From: UBA1715 sp964346725
Lineage (GTDB): Bacteria; Bacteroidota; Bacteroidia; Bacteroidales; UBA1715
Assembly (NCBI GenBank): GCA_964346725.1
Contig: CAYFVM010000005.1
Location: forward strand, 1 to 64,000
Direction: 5' to 3'
Length of the DNA stretch: 64,000 nucleotides
Positions 51,775 through 61,406 of the stretch are shown piece by piece (the stretch's first letter is position 1; the number at the start of each line of letters is the position of its first letter). The notes under the pieces were generated by a model that was not told the DNA's origin, did not search any database, and saw nothing but the letters and a program-made list of their open reading frames with translations. A program made the position numbers and the translations under genes.

Positions 51775-53640
51775 ATGTTACAAGAATATGATGTAATTGT
51801 AGTGGGAGCCGGTCATGCAGGCTGTGAAGCTGCTGCCGCTGCTGCCCGATTGGGATCACGTACGTTGTTGATTACCATGGATATGACAAAGATGGCATCA
51901 ATGTCGTGCAATCCAGCTATTGGTGGAATAGCTAAAGGTCAGATAGTGAGAGAGATAGATGCATTAGGCGGTTCAATGGGAAAAATAACTGACGCTTCAT
52001 CTATTCAATTTCGCATGCTCAATAAATCGAAGGGTCCTGCAATGTGGAGTCCGCGTTCGCAGGCTGATAGATCACTTTTCGTTGCATTTTGGCGAGAAGA
52101 ATTAGAGTCAATCCCACTTCTTGATTTTTGGCAAGATGCGGTAAGCGAGTTACTTTTAGAGAACAACAAAGTAGTTGGTGTAAAAACGGTGTGGGGGATT
52201 TCCATAAAATCGAAAACAGTGATTTTAACAAATGGAACATTCCTTAATGGGTTGATGCATATTGGTCGTTCACAAGTAGAAGGAGGTAGATTAGGAGAGT
52301 CGGCTTCATATCGTTTGTCAGACCAAATTCGAGATTTTGGATTTGAGACAGGACGAATGAAAACCGGAACTCCTGCGAGAATAGATGGTCGAACTATTGA
52401 TTTTTCAAAATGTCGAGAACAAAAAGGCGATGATGTAGTTGGTCAATTTTCATTTATGCCTCGTAAAACGAAAATGTTACCACAAATGAGTTGTTGGATT
52501 ACCTATACGAATTCTGAAGTTCACGATGCTCTTCGTTTAGGTTTTGCAGATTCTCCAATGTATAATGGAACCATAAAAAGTATAGGCCCACGATATTGTC
52601 CAAGTATTGAAACAAAATTGGTAACGTTTGCCGATAAAGATAAACATCAATTATTTTTGGAACCAGAGGGAGTTTCAACGTGCGAATATTATGTAAATGG
52701 TTTTTCGTCATCACTTCCGGCCGATGTACAATATAAGGCATTGAAAATGATACCAGGTTTGGAGAATTGCAAAATTTTCAGACCAGGATATGCAATTGAA
52801 TATGATTATTTTTCTCCAACACAACTCAATGCAACGCTTGAAACGAAGTTGGTTGAAAATTTATTTTTTGCAGGGCAAATTAATGGAACCACCGGTTATG
52901 AAGAAGCCGGAGCTCAAGGTTTGATTTCAGGAATTAATGCGCATTTGAAGTGTGCCGAAAAAGAATCATTTGTTCTTCATCGTGACGAAGCATATATAGG
53001 CGTTTTAATTGATGATTTAATTACCAAAGGAGTTAACGAACCATATCGAATGTTTACATCGCGCGCTGAATTTAGAATTTTGTTGCGTCAAGATGATGCA
53101 GATGAACGATTAACTCCGAAGGGAATGGAACTCGGCTTGGTAGATGAAGCACGCAAACGTGCATTTGAAAACAAGATGGAGGCAACAAAAAAACTGAAAA
53201 AATATGTTTCGGAAAAACGTATGACAGTAAAGGAAGCAAATCCGATTTTGGAAAAATGTGGAAGTATGCCAATACACGAAACTATGAAGTTGAGTGCCTT
53301 GATTGCTCGTCCTGATGTTTTGGTTGAGAACTTCTCACTCGATTCATCAAACTTTGTTACAACCGATGATGTTGATTGGAAAACCATACAAGAATCTGTC
53401 AACATAAACATAAAGTACTCTGGTTATATTTCAAAAGAACGAGCAATAGCAGAAAAAATTTCTCGACTCGACTATATTAAGATAAAAGACAAAATCCCGT
53501 ATAATGAAATAGGGTCTTTGTCAACAGAAGCTCGGCAAAAACTATCAGAGGTAAATCCTGAGACAATTGGGCAGGCATCACGAATCAGTGGAATTTCCCC
53601 ATCCGACATAAATGTACTTTTAGTATATCTTCGACGTTAA
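51775..53640 (+). CDS. mnmG: tRNA uridine-5-carboxymethylaminomethyl modification enzyme MnmG (GidA)
   Basis: 621 residues, the expected length. FAD-dependent enzyme that, with MnmE, builds cmnm5 at wobble U34 of several tRNAs. The FAD loop YDVIVVGAGHAGCEAAAAAA is at residues 4-23; SCNPAIGGIAKG, GRMKTGTPARIDGRTID and FFAGQINGTTGYEEAGAQG are all present. The C-terminal helical tail YSGYISKERAIAEKISRLDY binds MnmE. The 38-bp palindrome with the CACGTG core starts at the base after its stop. Confidence 0.97.
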   Translation: MLQEYDVIVVGAGHAGCEAAAAAARLGSRTLLITMDMTKMASMSCNPAIGGIAKGQIVREIDALGGSMGKITDASSIQFRMLNKSKGPAMWSPRSQADRSLFVAFWREELESIPLLDFWQDAVSELLLENNKVVGVKTVWGISIKSKTVILTNGTFLNGLMHIGRSQVEGGRLGESASYRLSDQIRDFGFETGRMKTGTPARIDGRTIDFSKCREQKGDDVVGQFSFMPRKTKMLPQMSCWITYTNSEVHDALRLGFADSPMYNGTIKSIGPRYCPSIETKLVTFADKDKHQLFLEPEGVSTCEYYVNGFSSSLPADVQYKALKMIPGLENCKIFRPGYAIEYDYFSPTQLNATLETKLVENLFFAGQINGTTGYEEAGAQGLISGINAHLKCAEKESFVLHRDEAYIGVLIDDLITKGVNEPYRMFTSRAEFRILLRQDDADERLTPKGMELGLVDEARKRAFENKMEATKKLKKYVSEKRMTVKEANPILEKCGSMPIHETMKLSALIARPDVLVENFSLDSSNFVTTDDVDWKTIQESVNINIKYSGYISKERAIAEKISRLDYIKIKDKIPYNEIGSLSTEARQKLSEVNPETIGQASRISGISPSDINVLLVYLRR

Positions 53641-53678
53641 AAACTAAAAATGTTTCCACGTGGAAACATTTTTAGTTT
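53641..53678. repeat. Perfect 38-bp palindrome with a parS-like TTTCCACGTGGAAA core
   Basis: Two 19-bp arms meet at CAC/GTG (AAACTAAAAATGTTTCCAC plus its exact complement). The core TTTCCACGTGGAAA occupies 53653-53666. The surrounding 18 bp TGTTTCCACGTGGAAACA differ from the classical parS site TGTTTCACGTGAAACA by one extra base on each side of the CACGTG centre. It begins directly after the mnmG stop and could alternatively act as a terminator hairpin for mnmG. Confidence 0.9.
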
Positions 53679-54942
53679 AGTATTTATTTTAAAAACTTTC
53701 CACGTGGAAAACTTTAAAAAAGAAATAGTAGAAACATTAGACAACGGAGTGAAAGTTGTGCTTTCATCTGCTCCATCATTTTGTGCGTACGTTGGCTTGT
53801 TTGTTGCTTCTGGTTCTCGACATGATGAAAAAACGTCTGGCGTTTCGCATTTGATTGAACATGCTATTTTTAAGGGGACAAAAAATCATACCTACCGAGA
53901 AATTATGGATAGTATAGAGTCGGTTGGAGGTGATATGAATGCATATACATCAAAGGAAGAAACTTGTTTTCAGGTAGCGATATCCAATGAGTATGTTGAA
54001 CGTGCTTTTGCTACCCTGAGTGAATTGTTTTTTGAATCAACATTTCCGGATGCTGAATTACAGAAAGAGAAAACAGTGGTCGTTGACGAAATTGAATCGT
54101 ACGAGGATGTACCCAGCGAAAAAATTTACGATGAGTTCGAAGAAATTATGTTTGCTGGCAATTCATTGTCGAAAAATATTCTGGGAACAAAAAAATCAGT
54201 GATCAAAACAACTCGTGAAAATGTTTTAAAGGCGTACAATCATTTGTATCGTCCTTCTCAATTGGTGTTGTCATATGTTGGCTGTGAAAAAAATCTTGAA
54301 GTTATATTGGAACTTGCAAGAAAATATTTTGGAAAGGAATCTGAGAAATCGTTTGAAAAAATAGAAACGATTCCTGTTTCATTGCAAAAAGTTGAACCAG
54401 TTACAATGCGAAACAAACATACTCATCAAGCACATTGTATCCTTGGTTCGTATGCTCCATCTATTTTTGATCCGTTACGATTGCCCACAGCAATGCTTGC
54501 GAATATTCTCGGAGGAACTTCATTTAATGCTTTGCTTAATTTAGCCTTACGTGAAGAACGTGGACTTACCTATAATATAGAAGCCAATTATTCATCATAT
54601 TCCGATATCGGTTTATTCTCGGTTTATTTTGGAACCGATTTTTCTAAGATAGATTCGTGCCGACATATTATTGAAGAACTTTTCGCTAAAATTATTAATG
54701 AAGGGTTGCCCGAACAAAATTTGTCGGAATACAAAAAACAAATGTTAGGACAAATTGCAGTTTCAGAGGATAGTTATATGTCATTAATGCTCAATAATGC
54801 AAAATCTTTTTGGTGGTTCAATCATATTGATACATTTCAAGAAATTACGAATAAGGTTGAGGAGATTGACAATGATATAATAAAAATGGTGGCAAAGAAA
54901 ATTTTGTCTCCAGATAATATATATACACTCATTTATAAATAA
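53650..54942 (+). CDS. M16-family zinc metallopeptidase
   Basis: 430 residues from the ATG at 53650, though a GTG at 53704 (giving VENFKKEIVETLDNGVKVV) fits the family start better. Both start codons lie inside the two palindromes that follow mnmG. The active-site HxxEH is HLIEH (residues 67-71 of the long form) with the downstream Glu in VDEIESYEDVPSEKIYDEF. The two-domain M16B fold and the NALLNLALREERGLTYNIEANY segment are typical. It probably degrades peptides in the cytoplasm or periplasm; no signal peptide is seen. Confidence 0.87.
   Translation: MFPRGNIFSLVFILKTFHVENFKKEIVETLDNGVKVVLSSAPSFCAYVGLFVASGSRHDEKTSGVSHLIEHAIFKGTKNHTYREIMDSIESVGGDMNAYTSKEETCFQVAISNEYVERAFATLSELFFESTFPDAELQKEKTVVVDEIESYEDVPSEKIYDEFEEIMFAGNSLSKNILGTKKSVIKTTRENVLKAYNHLYRPSQLVLSYVGCEKNLEVILELARKYFGKESEKSFEKIETIPVSLQKVEPVTMRNKHTHQAHCILGSYAPSIFDPLRLPTAMLANILGGTSFNALLNLALREERGLTYNIEANYSSYSDIGLFSVYFGTDFSKIDSCRHIIEELFAKIINEGLPEQNLSEYKKQMLGQIAVSEDSYMSLMLNNAKSFWWFNHIDTFQEITNKVEEIDNDIIKMVAKKILSPDNIYTLIYK
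53697..53710. repeat. Second copy of the TTTCCACGTGGAAA palindrome
   Basis: An exact 14-bp match to the core of the first palindrome, centred 44 bp away (about four helical turns). The outer flanks are not conserved, so this is a separate short site rather than part of one long hairpin. It overlaps the alternative GTG start of the M16 peptidase. Confidence 0.85.
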
Positions 54943-54943
54943 A

Positions 54944-55507
54944 ATGAAAGAAGATATTAAACATTGTTGTGAAGTATTGAAACAAGGCGGAACCATTTTG
55001 TATCCGACCGATACTGTGTGGGGAATAGGATGCGACGCAACCAATGCTGATGCGGTTTCAAGGGTTTTTAAGGTTAAAAATCGCGAAGGTAGTATCCCTT
55101 TACTTGTGTTGGTAAATTCTGTAGCAATGCTTGAACGATATGTAGTAGATATGCCACAAGTAGCCAATGATTTAATTGATTGTGCAACGTCACCTTTGAC
55201 TATCATTTTTGAGAAAGCTCGAAATCTTCCTGAAAATCTTGTCGCTGCCGATGGTAGTATTGGTATTCGCGTAACAAATGAAGCTTTTACCGATGAATTA
55301 ATTCAACAATTCCGTCGCCCAATCGTTTCAACCTCTGCAAATATTCATGGTGAACCAACTGCAGAATTCTTCCAAGATATTGATAGTAAGATAATTAACC
55401 AGGTAGATTATGTAGTAAACTATCGTCAAGGAGATTTGAAAAAAGCAAAACCTTCACAAATTATCAAGTTAATGAACAATGGTCAAATTACTATAATCAG
55501 AAAATAA
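54944..55507 (+). CDS. tsaC: L-threonylcarbamoyladenylate synthase (TsaC/Sua5-type)
   Basis: 187 residues of the YrdC/Sua5 family. It makes threonylcarbamoyl-AMP for the t6A37 tRNA modification. The YPTDTVWGIGCDA motif is near residue 20, VFKVKNREGSIPLLVLV follows, and the pocket ends TSPLTIIFE and STSANIHGEPTAEF. It is the short form without the Sua5 C-terminal domain. It begins 1 bp after the peptidase stop, and the thioesterase follows 2 bp after its own stop. Confidence 0.92.
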   Translation: MKEDIKHCCEVLKQGGTILYPTDTVWGIGCDATNADAVSRVFKVKNREGSIPLLVLVNSVAMLERYVVDMPQVANDLIDCATSPLTIIFEKARNLPENLVAADGSIGIRVTNEAFTDELIQQFRRPIVSTSANIHGEPTAEFFQDIDSKIINQVDYVVNYRQGDLKKAKPSQIIKLMNNGQITIIRK

Positions 55508-55509
55508 AA

Positions 55510-55950
55510 ATGACACGAGATGAAGTAAGACAATGGCAATTTCGTTATGAGATGCCTATACAAATTAGATACAATGATATTGATTCACACGGACATGTAA
55601 ACAACGGCGTGTATCATGCCTACTACGATATGGGGCGCACAGGGTATCTGGAGGGGGTTTTACATACTTTTGGCGAGGGCAGAAATGTTATAATAGCGCA
55701 AGCAAATACGTCGTATGTGCGTGAGGTGTTTCAAAAAGACGTTCTATCTGTAAAGTCAACCATTATTCGGTGGGGAAATTCAAGCTTTGATATGTTGCAA
55801 GGATTGTTCCGTCAAACTGCTGACGGTGAGGAACTTGTATCGTTTAATGTAACAACTTTTGTAAGCTTACTTTACGGAAAACCGTCACCTGTACCACAAG
55901 AGTGGAAAGATTTGGTAGATGCGTATGAATCGATGTATTCTACGATTTAG
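55510..55950 (+). CDS. Hotdog-fold acyl-CoA thioesterase (4HBT/YbgC-like)
   Basis: 146 residues. The active-site strand MPIQIRYNDIDSHGHVNNGV and YHAYYDMGRTGYLEGV match 4-hydroxybenzoyl-CoA thioesterase-like enzymes, with the catalytic Asp in YNDIDSHGHVNN. It hydrolyses an acyl-CoA of unknown chain length in the cytoplasm. It follows tsaC by 2 bp and is the last gene before the two-component system. Confidence 0.88.
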   Translation: MTRDEVRQWQFRYEMPIQIRYNDIDSHGHVNNGVYHAYYDMGRTGYLEGVLHTFGEGRNVIIAQANTSYVREVFQKDVLSVKSTIIRWGNSSFDMLQGLFRQTADGEELVSFNVTTFVSLLYGKPSPVPQEWKDLVDAYESMYSTI

Positions 55951-55983
55951 TCTATTTTATATCTCAAGAATTCAGAAATCTTC

Positions 55984-55991
55984 TATATTTG
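55984..55991 (+). promoter_or_regulatory. minus-7 box of the LytS/LytTR pair
   Basis: TATATTTG, 22 bp before the ATG at 56013. No good minus-33 element. Confidence 0.4.
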
Positions 55992-56012
55992 AGAAGTTTT
56001 GAATATTGAGAA

Positions 56013-57053
56013 ATGTCTGTAAATCTAAAAAAAATAGTAACCCATCTCTGTACATGGTTGGTTTTGGTATTTATGCCACAGATTCTCTTTGCAGTACCAT
56101 TTTCGCTAAAATCATTGGGATATGAGGTCATATTAATAATTCCTACGATTGTTATTTTTTACGCCCATGTATTTCTTTCATTACCATATTTTTTCTATGA
56201 AAAAAAGTATTTCTATTACTCTTTGTCATTGATTTTACTGGCATTCTTTTTTGTGCTCTCCATAAAAATACTCGAACCTGTTCATCTTTCCTTTATTGAT
56301 TATTTGCGCGAAAACTCTCCCGATGCACCTCGTCCGCGATTCCATAAAAACCATTCATTACTCATGCCACCTTCTCATAAATGGACATCGTTTTTAATAA
56401 CAATTACGGCAAGTGCAATTTATAGTATATCGTTGCGAAATGTAGAACGTGAGCGGCGTTTGCGTGAGTTGGAAAAACAGCAAGCAATATCAAATTTGCA
56501 ATTGCTAAAATGGCAATTGAGCCCTCATTTTTTATTTAATGCCTTAAATAGTATATATTCTTTATCACTAAAGAAATCAGAAGAGTTACCTAAAGTAATA
56601 CTTACAGTCTCCGATTTGTTACGTTATGTAACCTATGATAGTGAAAAGAATTCTGTGAATGTGCAAAAAGAAATAGATTATTTGAATGATTACATAAAGT
56701 TACAAAAACTTCGTCTTTCGCCTGAAAGTAGTGTTGAGTTTGTTGTAGAAAATAATAATCCGGAAGCAAAAATTGCACCTATGATTTTAGTCCCTTTTGT
56801 GGAAAATGCTTTTAAACATGGTGCAAATGCAGAGGGAGTAGTTACTATTACACTGTATATAGTAATCTCGGAAAAAGAAGTTTATTTTAGAATATTAAAT
56901 ACTAAGCATTTTGAAAATCAGCGAGATAAAACACATGGAATAGGTGTTGAGAATGTTCAAACTCGTTTGAATTTATTGTATGGGTCAAAACATTCATTGA
57001 ATATATTTGACAGAGAAAATGAGTACGAAGTTTTATTAAAACTACAATTATGA
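56013..57053 (+). CDS. LytS/YpdA-type sensor histidine kinase
   Basis: 346 residues. Four membrane helices (about 10-30, 38-58, 67-86, 124-142) with a short Pro/His-rich extracellular loop lead to a HisKA-7TM-like kinase domain. The phosphorylated His172 lies in QLSPHFLFNALNSIYSLS, and the ATP-binding box has MILVPFVENAFKHGAN and HGIGVENVQTRL. It has no large extracellular sensor domain. It overlaps the LytTR regulator by 4 bp (ATGA), its certain partner. The signal is unknown. Confidence 0.92.
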   Translation: MSVNLKKIVTHLCTWLVLVFMPQILFAVPFSLKSLGYEVILIIPTIVIFYAHVFLSLPYFFYEKKYFYYSLSLILLAFFFVLSIKILEPVHLSFIDYLRENSPDAPRPRFHKNHSLLMPPSHKWTSFLITITASAIYSISLRNVERERRLRELEKQQAISNLQLLKWQLSPHFLFNALNSIYSLSLKKSEELPKVILTVSDLLRYVTYDSEKNSVNVQKEIDYLNDYIKLQKLRLSPESSVEFVVENNNPEAKIAPMILVPFVENAFKHGANAEGVVTITLYIVISEKEVYFRILNTKHFENQRDKTHGIGVENVQTRLNLLYGSKHSLNIFDRENEYEVLLKLQL

Positions 57054-57742
57054 TGCGTTGTATTATTGTTGATGATGAGCAGTTGGCTCGAGATGTTCTT
57101 GAAATGTATGTCACGAACAATCCTGATTTACAGTTAGTTGGCATTTGCAAAAATGCACGCGAGGCCTTGAATATTCTAGAATCTCAAACTATAGATGTTA
57201 TGTTTCTTGATATCCAAATGCCTGATGTTTCAGGAATGAATTTGGTGAAATCTTTGGAAAATCATCCTTTGATAGTTTTTACAACAGCCTATGAAGACTA
57301 CGCCTTAGAAGGCTATGAGGTCAGTGCTATTGATTATTTATTGAAACCGATTTCTCCTGAACGCTTCGATAAAGCTGTAGAAAAAGTTAAGACTATCATT
57401 GAATTACAACAAAATGCTTCAAATGATGATGAAGATTATATGTTTGTTCGTGCTGATTATCAAGATGTAAAAATTAAATTTTCCGACATTCAATATGTAG
57501 AAGGTCTGAAAGATTATGTAAAGATTGTCTTGCCCGAAAAGAAAATCATTACGTTGATGAACATTAAGGGTATTTTAGAGAAATTACCAAAAGACAGATT
57601 TGTGCGAGTTCATAAATCATATATTGTGGCTCTTGACAAGATTCAGTCTGCAAAAGGTCGAAGTCTAGTGATTGCAGATAAAGAGGTTCCTATTGGTCTT
57701 ACGTTCCGAGATGACTTCAAAAAACGCTTTAAGAATTTATAG
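57050..57742 (+). CDS. LytTR-family response regulator
   Basis: 230 residues. A receiver domain (residues 1-120) with phospho-acceptor Asp54 in DVMFLDIQMPDVSGM and the KPIS switch Lys is followed by a LytTR DNA-binding domain (about 135-230) with VEGLKDYVKI, FVRVHKSYIVAL and the IGLTFRDDFKKRF end. It is phosphorylated by the adjacent kinase and binds direct-repeat sites. No candidate target repeats were recognised in the window. Confidence 0.94.
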   Translation: MMRCIIVDDEQLARDVLEMYVTNNPDLQLVGICKNAREALNILESQTIDVMFLDIQMPDVSGMNLVKSLENHPLIVFTTAYEDYALEGYEVSAIDYLLKPISPERFDKAVEKVKTIIELQQNASNDDEDYMFVRADYQDVKIKFSDIQYVEGLKDYVKIVLPEKKIITLMNIKGILEKLPKDRFVRVHKSYIVALDKIQSAKGRSLVIADKEVPIGLTFRDDFKKRFKNL

Positions 57743-57743
57743 T

Positions 57744-59027
57744 CTATTGATTAATTAGTTCCTCAATTTCTTCGCAATCCATTGGAATACTTTCCATTAA
57801 ATCTTTACTTCCGGTAGGAGTTACAAGTATTGTGTCTTCCAGTCTTATACCAATATTTTCTTCAAAAATATAAAGTCCTGGTTCGCAGCTCACCACCATG
57901 CCTGCTTGCAATACATCTTTTTTATCTCCAACATCGTGCGTATCAAGTCCAATGAAATGTGAAACACCATGCATAAAATACTTGAAGTATGCTGGAGTAT
58001 CATTTTGATCTTCAATCATTTCTTTAGTCAATAGCCCAAGGCGTAATAGCTCTTCTTGGATAAGTAGGCAAGTGTATTGTTGATATTCAGCAATAGTGGT
58101 ATCCGGAACAATTTTAGCACGTATTTCTTTAAATACTCGGTGTACTGCGTTGTACACTTCTTTTTGTCTTCTAGTAAAACGCTTGCTTACCGGCATCGAT
58201 CGAGTACAATCACTAGCATAATTGGCATACTCGGAACCAAAATCCATTAGAATAAGATTCCCGTCAACTAGTTGTCTGTCATTTTTATTGTAATGTAAGT
58301 AACACGTGTTTCGTCCGTTTGAAATAATTGGTTCAAAAGCATGTCCTCCGGCACCATTACGGATAAAACAATCTGTCATAATAGCCTCTATTTCATATTC
58401 ATACATACCTGCATGAATTCGTGGAAGTATTTCAAGAAAAGCTTCTTTTGTAATGTTGCAAGCTTGTTTAATGAGTGCTATTTCTTCTGATTCTTTAACC
58501 ATTCGGCATTGCGAAAGTATAGGAGCAAGGCATTGCACATCTTTGTCTGGATATTTCGAAGTAATTTCTTCTCCGAAAATTTGGTCGGGAAGGTGTATTT
58601 CGGTTTTTAATCGTGGGTTGGTGTTTACATTATAAAAAACGTGATCGCTCTTTTTGGCAAGGCTATTCCAAATTGATTCAAATTCTTCAACATACTCCAC
58701 AACATCAATTCCTGATATCTGCATGGCTTCCGCTTTTCTAAGTTTTCGCCCTTCCCATTGTTCTATTTCCGGGCGAGGATTTAGAATAAACAAATATGTT
58801 TTGTTTACCCAATTAGTTTGGTTTGTGAGAATGAGAATGGACTTTTCTTGGTCAATTCCTGTGAGGTAAAAAAAATCGGAGTTTTGCCTGTACGGATAAA
58901 ACAAGTCGCCATTGCGAGGCATTTGTGAATTTGAAAAGACTACTGCCGAACTATTAGAAGGTAGCTTTGAGAGAATTTTTTCTCTATTTTTTAAAAATAA
59001 TTTTGCCGGAATTGTTTGGTATCTCAT
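57744..59027 (-). CDS. pepP: Xaa-Pro aminopeptidase (PepP/creatinase family)
   Basis: 427 residues of the M24B family. It removes the N-terminal residue before a proline. An N-terminal AMP_N domain is followed by the pita-bread domain with all metal ligands: LMDFGSEYANYASDCTRSM (two Asp), HGVSHFIGLDTHDVG (His), VVSCEPGLYIF and GIRLEDTILV (two Glu). It is convergent with the LytTR gene, only 1 bp apart, and divergent from the phosphate transporter. Confidence 0.93.
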   Translation of the reverse strand: MRYQTIPAKLFLKNREKILSKLPSNSSAVVFSNSQMPRNGDLFYPYRQNSDFFYLTGIDQEKSILILTNQTNWVNKTYLFILNPRPEIEQWEGRKLRKAEAMQISGIDVVEYVEEFESIWNSLAKKSDHVFYNVNTNPRLKTEIHLPDQIFGEEITSKYPDKDVQCLAPILSQCRMVKESEEIALIKQACNITKEAFLEILPRIHAGMYEYEIEAIMTDCFIRNGAGGHAFEPIISNGRNTCYLHYNKNDRQLVDGNLILMDFGSEYANYASDCTRSMPVSKRFTRRQKEVYNAVHRVFKEIRAKIVPDTTIAEYQQYTCLLIQEELLRLGLLTKEMIEDQNDTPAYFKYFMHGVSHFIGLDTHDVGDKKDVLQAGMVVSCEPGLYIFEENIGIRLEDTILVTPTGSKDLMESIPMDCEEIEELINQ

Positions 59028-59132
59028 TGAAATTTAATTTGATATAAAATTAACAAAAAGTTAATGTACGCAAAACTTTTTGTTTACATGTTAATGATTT
59101 CTTTGTACCGGAAATTTTTTATTGATAAAATT

Positions 59133-61379
59133 ATGGATATTTATTTTGTACTTGTAGTAATCCTTCTTCTTTTCGCAGTCTTTGATATTATGTTGGCTGT
59201 TGGGAATGATGCTGTAAATTTTCTTGGCCCTGCAATTGGTTCAAAAGTAGCTCCGTTCATGGTCATACTCTCGGTAGCCGCGGTTGGAATTATTATTGGA
59301 GCAATGTCGGCAGGAGGTATGATGGAGATAGCAAGATCGGGCATTTTTGTTCCCAGTATGTTTACGTTCCGTGATCTTATGTGGATATTTGTGGGCGTGG
59401 TTGTTTCTGACGTGCTTATATTTAATACGTTTAACTCTCTCGGCCTTCCTACTTCAACCTCAGTTTCAATAGTTTTCGAATTACTTGGTGGTAGCATTGC
59501 TATGGCATTAGTCAATGTGAACTCCGGAGAAGGAAGCTCTGAATCAGTAACAGATTTCATCAATACAGGTAACGTATTGACGATTATATCGGGTATTTTA
59601 ATTTCAATTATAGTAGCGTTTGTATTTGGTTTCATTGTTCAATGGATTTCGAGACTTCTTTTCACGTTTAACTATAAAAAACAAATGATGCGTTTTGGCA
59701 GTTTGTTTGGTGGTCTTGCCACTACGATTATTTCTTACTTTATTATTATAAAAGGCTTAAAACAATCAACTATTTTGTCGCCTGAGGGTTTGGCTTTTGT
59801 GATGGAAAACACCTCGTTAATTTTACTTGGTTGCTTCGCTTTTTGGACGTTCTTCATTGCAATTTGCAAGAAACTATTCAAAATGGATGTTTTGAAATTT
59901 GTGGTACTCGCTGGTACCTTCGCATTGGCATTGGCATTTGCAGGAAATGATCTTGTGAATTTCACTGGTGTGCCATTGGCAGGTTTATCTTCTTATCAAC
60001 TCTTTTTAGCGGGAGGAGGTGATGATACACTCAACATGACTGGATTGTCTACAGCAGGGGAAGATAGCAATATGCTACTATATTTGTTTATAATTGGTGT
60101 ACTTATGACCATTGCTTTATGGCTTGCACGAAAAGGTACCGTAACCAAAACCACGTTGAATTTGAGTAGTCAGGCATCAAGCGAAGAAGAGCAATTTGGT
60201 TCGTCAAAATTTGCCCGCGTCTTGGTTCGCTCTATTGTAGGTATTTCTGAAAAAACGGCAGGAATCATTCCTCAACGTGTTCAGGATTTTGTTGATAGTC
60301 GTTTTGAGCAAACAGCTACTATACGTTCCTCTCATGATGGAGCTTCTTTCGATTTGCTTCGTGCATCTATTAATTTGATAGTAGCAAGTATGCTTATCGC
60401 ATTCGGAACATCACACAAATTGCCCCTTTCTACAACATACGTTACCTTCATCGTAGGTATGGCCACTTCGCTTGCCGATGGCGCATGGGGACGTGATTCT
60501 GCAGTGTATAGAATTACCGGAGTTATGACGGTAATTGCCGGTTGGTTTCTTACTGCGTTTATCGCATTTACCGTGTCGTTTATCTGCGTTATGTTTTTAC
60601 ATATAGGCGAAGAATTAGCGGTGGTGGCTTTGTTAGCGTTAGTTTTTTTTCTCTTAATCAAAACGAAAATTAACAAACGTAAAAAGAGTCACGACGAAGA
60701 ACAACATAAAGCTGATTTGCGTGAAGCACGTACACAATCTCTTGAAGAACGTTCTATGCGAAACAGTACTATAATCTTAAACGATGCAGTGTCTATTTGT
60801 AAACAAATGGCGGATGCCTTTGGCGAGTATAGTATTCAGGATATGAAGAAAACGCGTACTAAGACAATTAAGCTTGATACGTTTGCAAAACAAATGAAGG
60901 ATACCGTAAGTATCACTATCAAATCGGCAGGAGACGAATCAATTGAAGCGAGTCTTAGTTATGTGCAACTCGCCGATTACCTTCGCGAAATTGCTCGCTC
61001 TTCAACTCTCATTGTGCTTCCGGTGTTTGAACATATGGACAACAATCACAAACCATTGTTGGATGAACAAAAGAAAGAATTGCAAGAAATATCAGTGCGT
61101 TTGAAAGCATATATAGCTGAATTACTTACCATTGCTGAGTCTGGTGACTTCGAAAAAATGAATCGTTTCATTACGGAACAAACAGACATGTTCGCCTTTA
61201 TTGATGCTATTCGCCGATGCCAAATAAAGCGTGCTAAAGCCGCCGTAACCAATACGCGAAACAGTTTGCTCTATTTGCAAATATTGCATGAAACAAAACA
61301 AATTGTTTCATACTCAATGAACGTATTGAAATCGTACAGAGATATAGTCTTAACTCATCATAGAGAAAAGGAATTATAA
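59133..61379 (+). CDS. Inorganic phosphate transporter (Pit family) with PhoU-like tail
   Basis: 748 residues from the ATG at 59133. Two Pit signature repeats, DIMLAVGNDAVNFLGPAIGS near the start and AFAGNDLVNFTGVPLAG in the second half, flank about ten membrane helices. A long cytoplasmic loop (~residues 340-420) and a C-terminal soluble domain (~550-748) of helical, Glu/Lys-rich sequence follow; the latter resembles PhoU. This transporter-regulator fusion is seen in other Bacteroidota. It takes up phosphate with protons or sodium. The longer reading from 59064 lacks a plausible start. Monocistronic. Confidence 0.9.
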   Translation: MDIYFVLVVILLLFAVFDIMLAVGNDAVNFLGPAIGSKVAPFMVILSVAAVGIIIGAMSAGGMMEIARSGIFVPSMFTFRDLMWIFVGVVVSDVLIFNTFNSLGLPTSTSVSIVFELLGGSIAMALVNVNSGEGSSESVTDFINTGNVLTIISGILISIIVAFVFGFIVQWISRLLFTFNYKKQMMRFGSLFGGLATTIISYFIIIKGLKQSTILSPEGLAFVMENTSLILLGCFAFWTFFIAICKKLFKMDVLKFVVLAGTFALALAFAGNDLVNFTGVPLAGLSSYQLFLAGGGDDTLNMTGLSTAGEDSNMLLYLFIIGVLMTIALWLARKGTVTKTTLNLSSQASSEEEQFGSSKFARVLVRSIVGISEKTAGIIPQRVQDFVDSRFEQTATIRSSHDGASFDLLRASINLIVASMLIAFGTSHKLPLSTTYVTFIVGMATSLADGAWGRDSAVYRITGVMTVIAGWFLTAFIAFTVSFICVMFLHIGEELAVVALLALVFFLLIKTKINKRKKSHDEEQHKADLREARTQSLEERSMRNSTIILNDAVSICKQMADAFGEYSIQDMKKTRTKTIKLDTFAKQMKDTVSITIKSAGDESIEASLSYVQLADYLREIARSSTLIVLPVFEHMDNNHKPLLDEQKKELQEISVRLKAYIAELLTIAESGDFEKMNRFITEQTDMFAFIDAIRRCQIKRAKAAVTNTRNSLLYLQILHETKQIVSYSMNVLKSYRDIVLTHHREKEL

Positions 61380-61406
61380 GCAAATAAAAAGCCTAAGAAA
61401 TTAGGA

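Noticed and set aside
61385..61406. CCTAA-GAAA-TTAGG hairpin between the phosphate transporter and kdsA as a terminator
   Set aside because: Only a five-bp stem with no U run on either strand; too weak to call.
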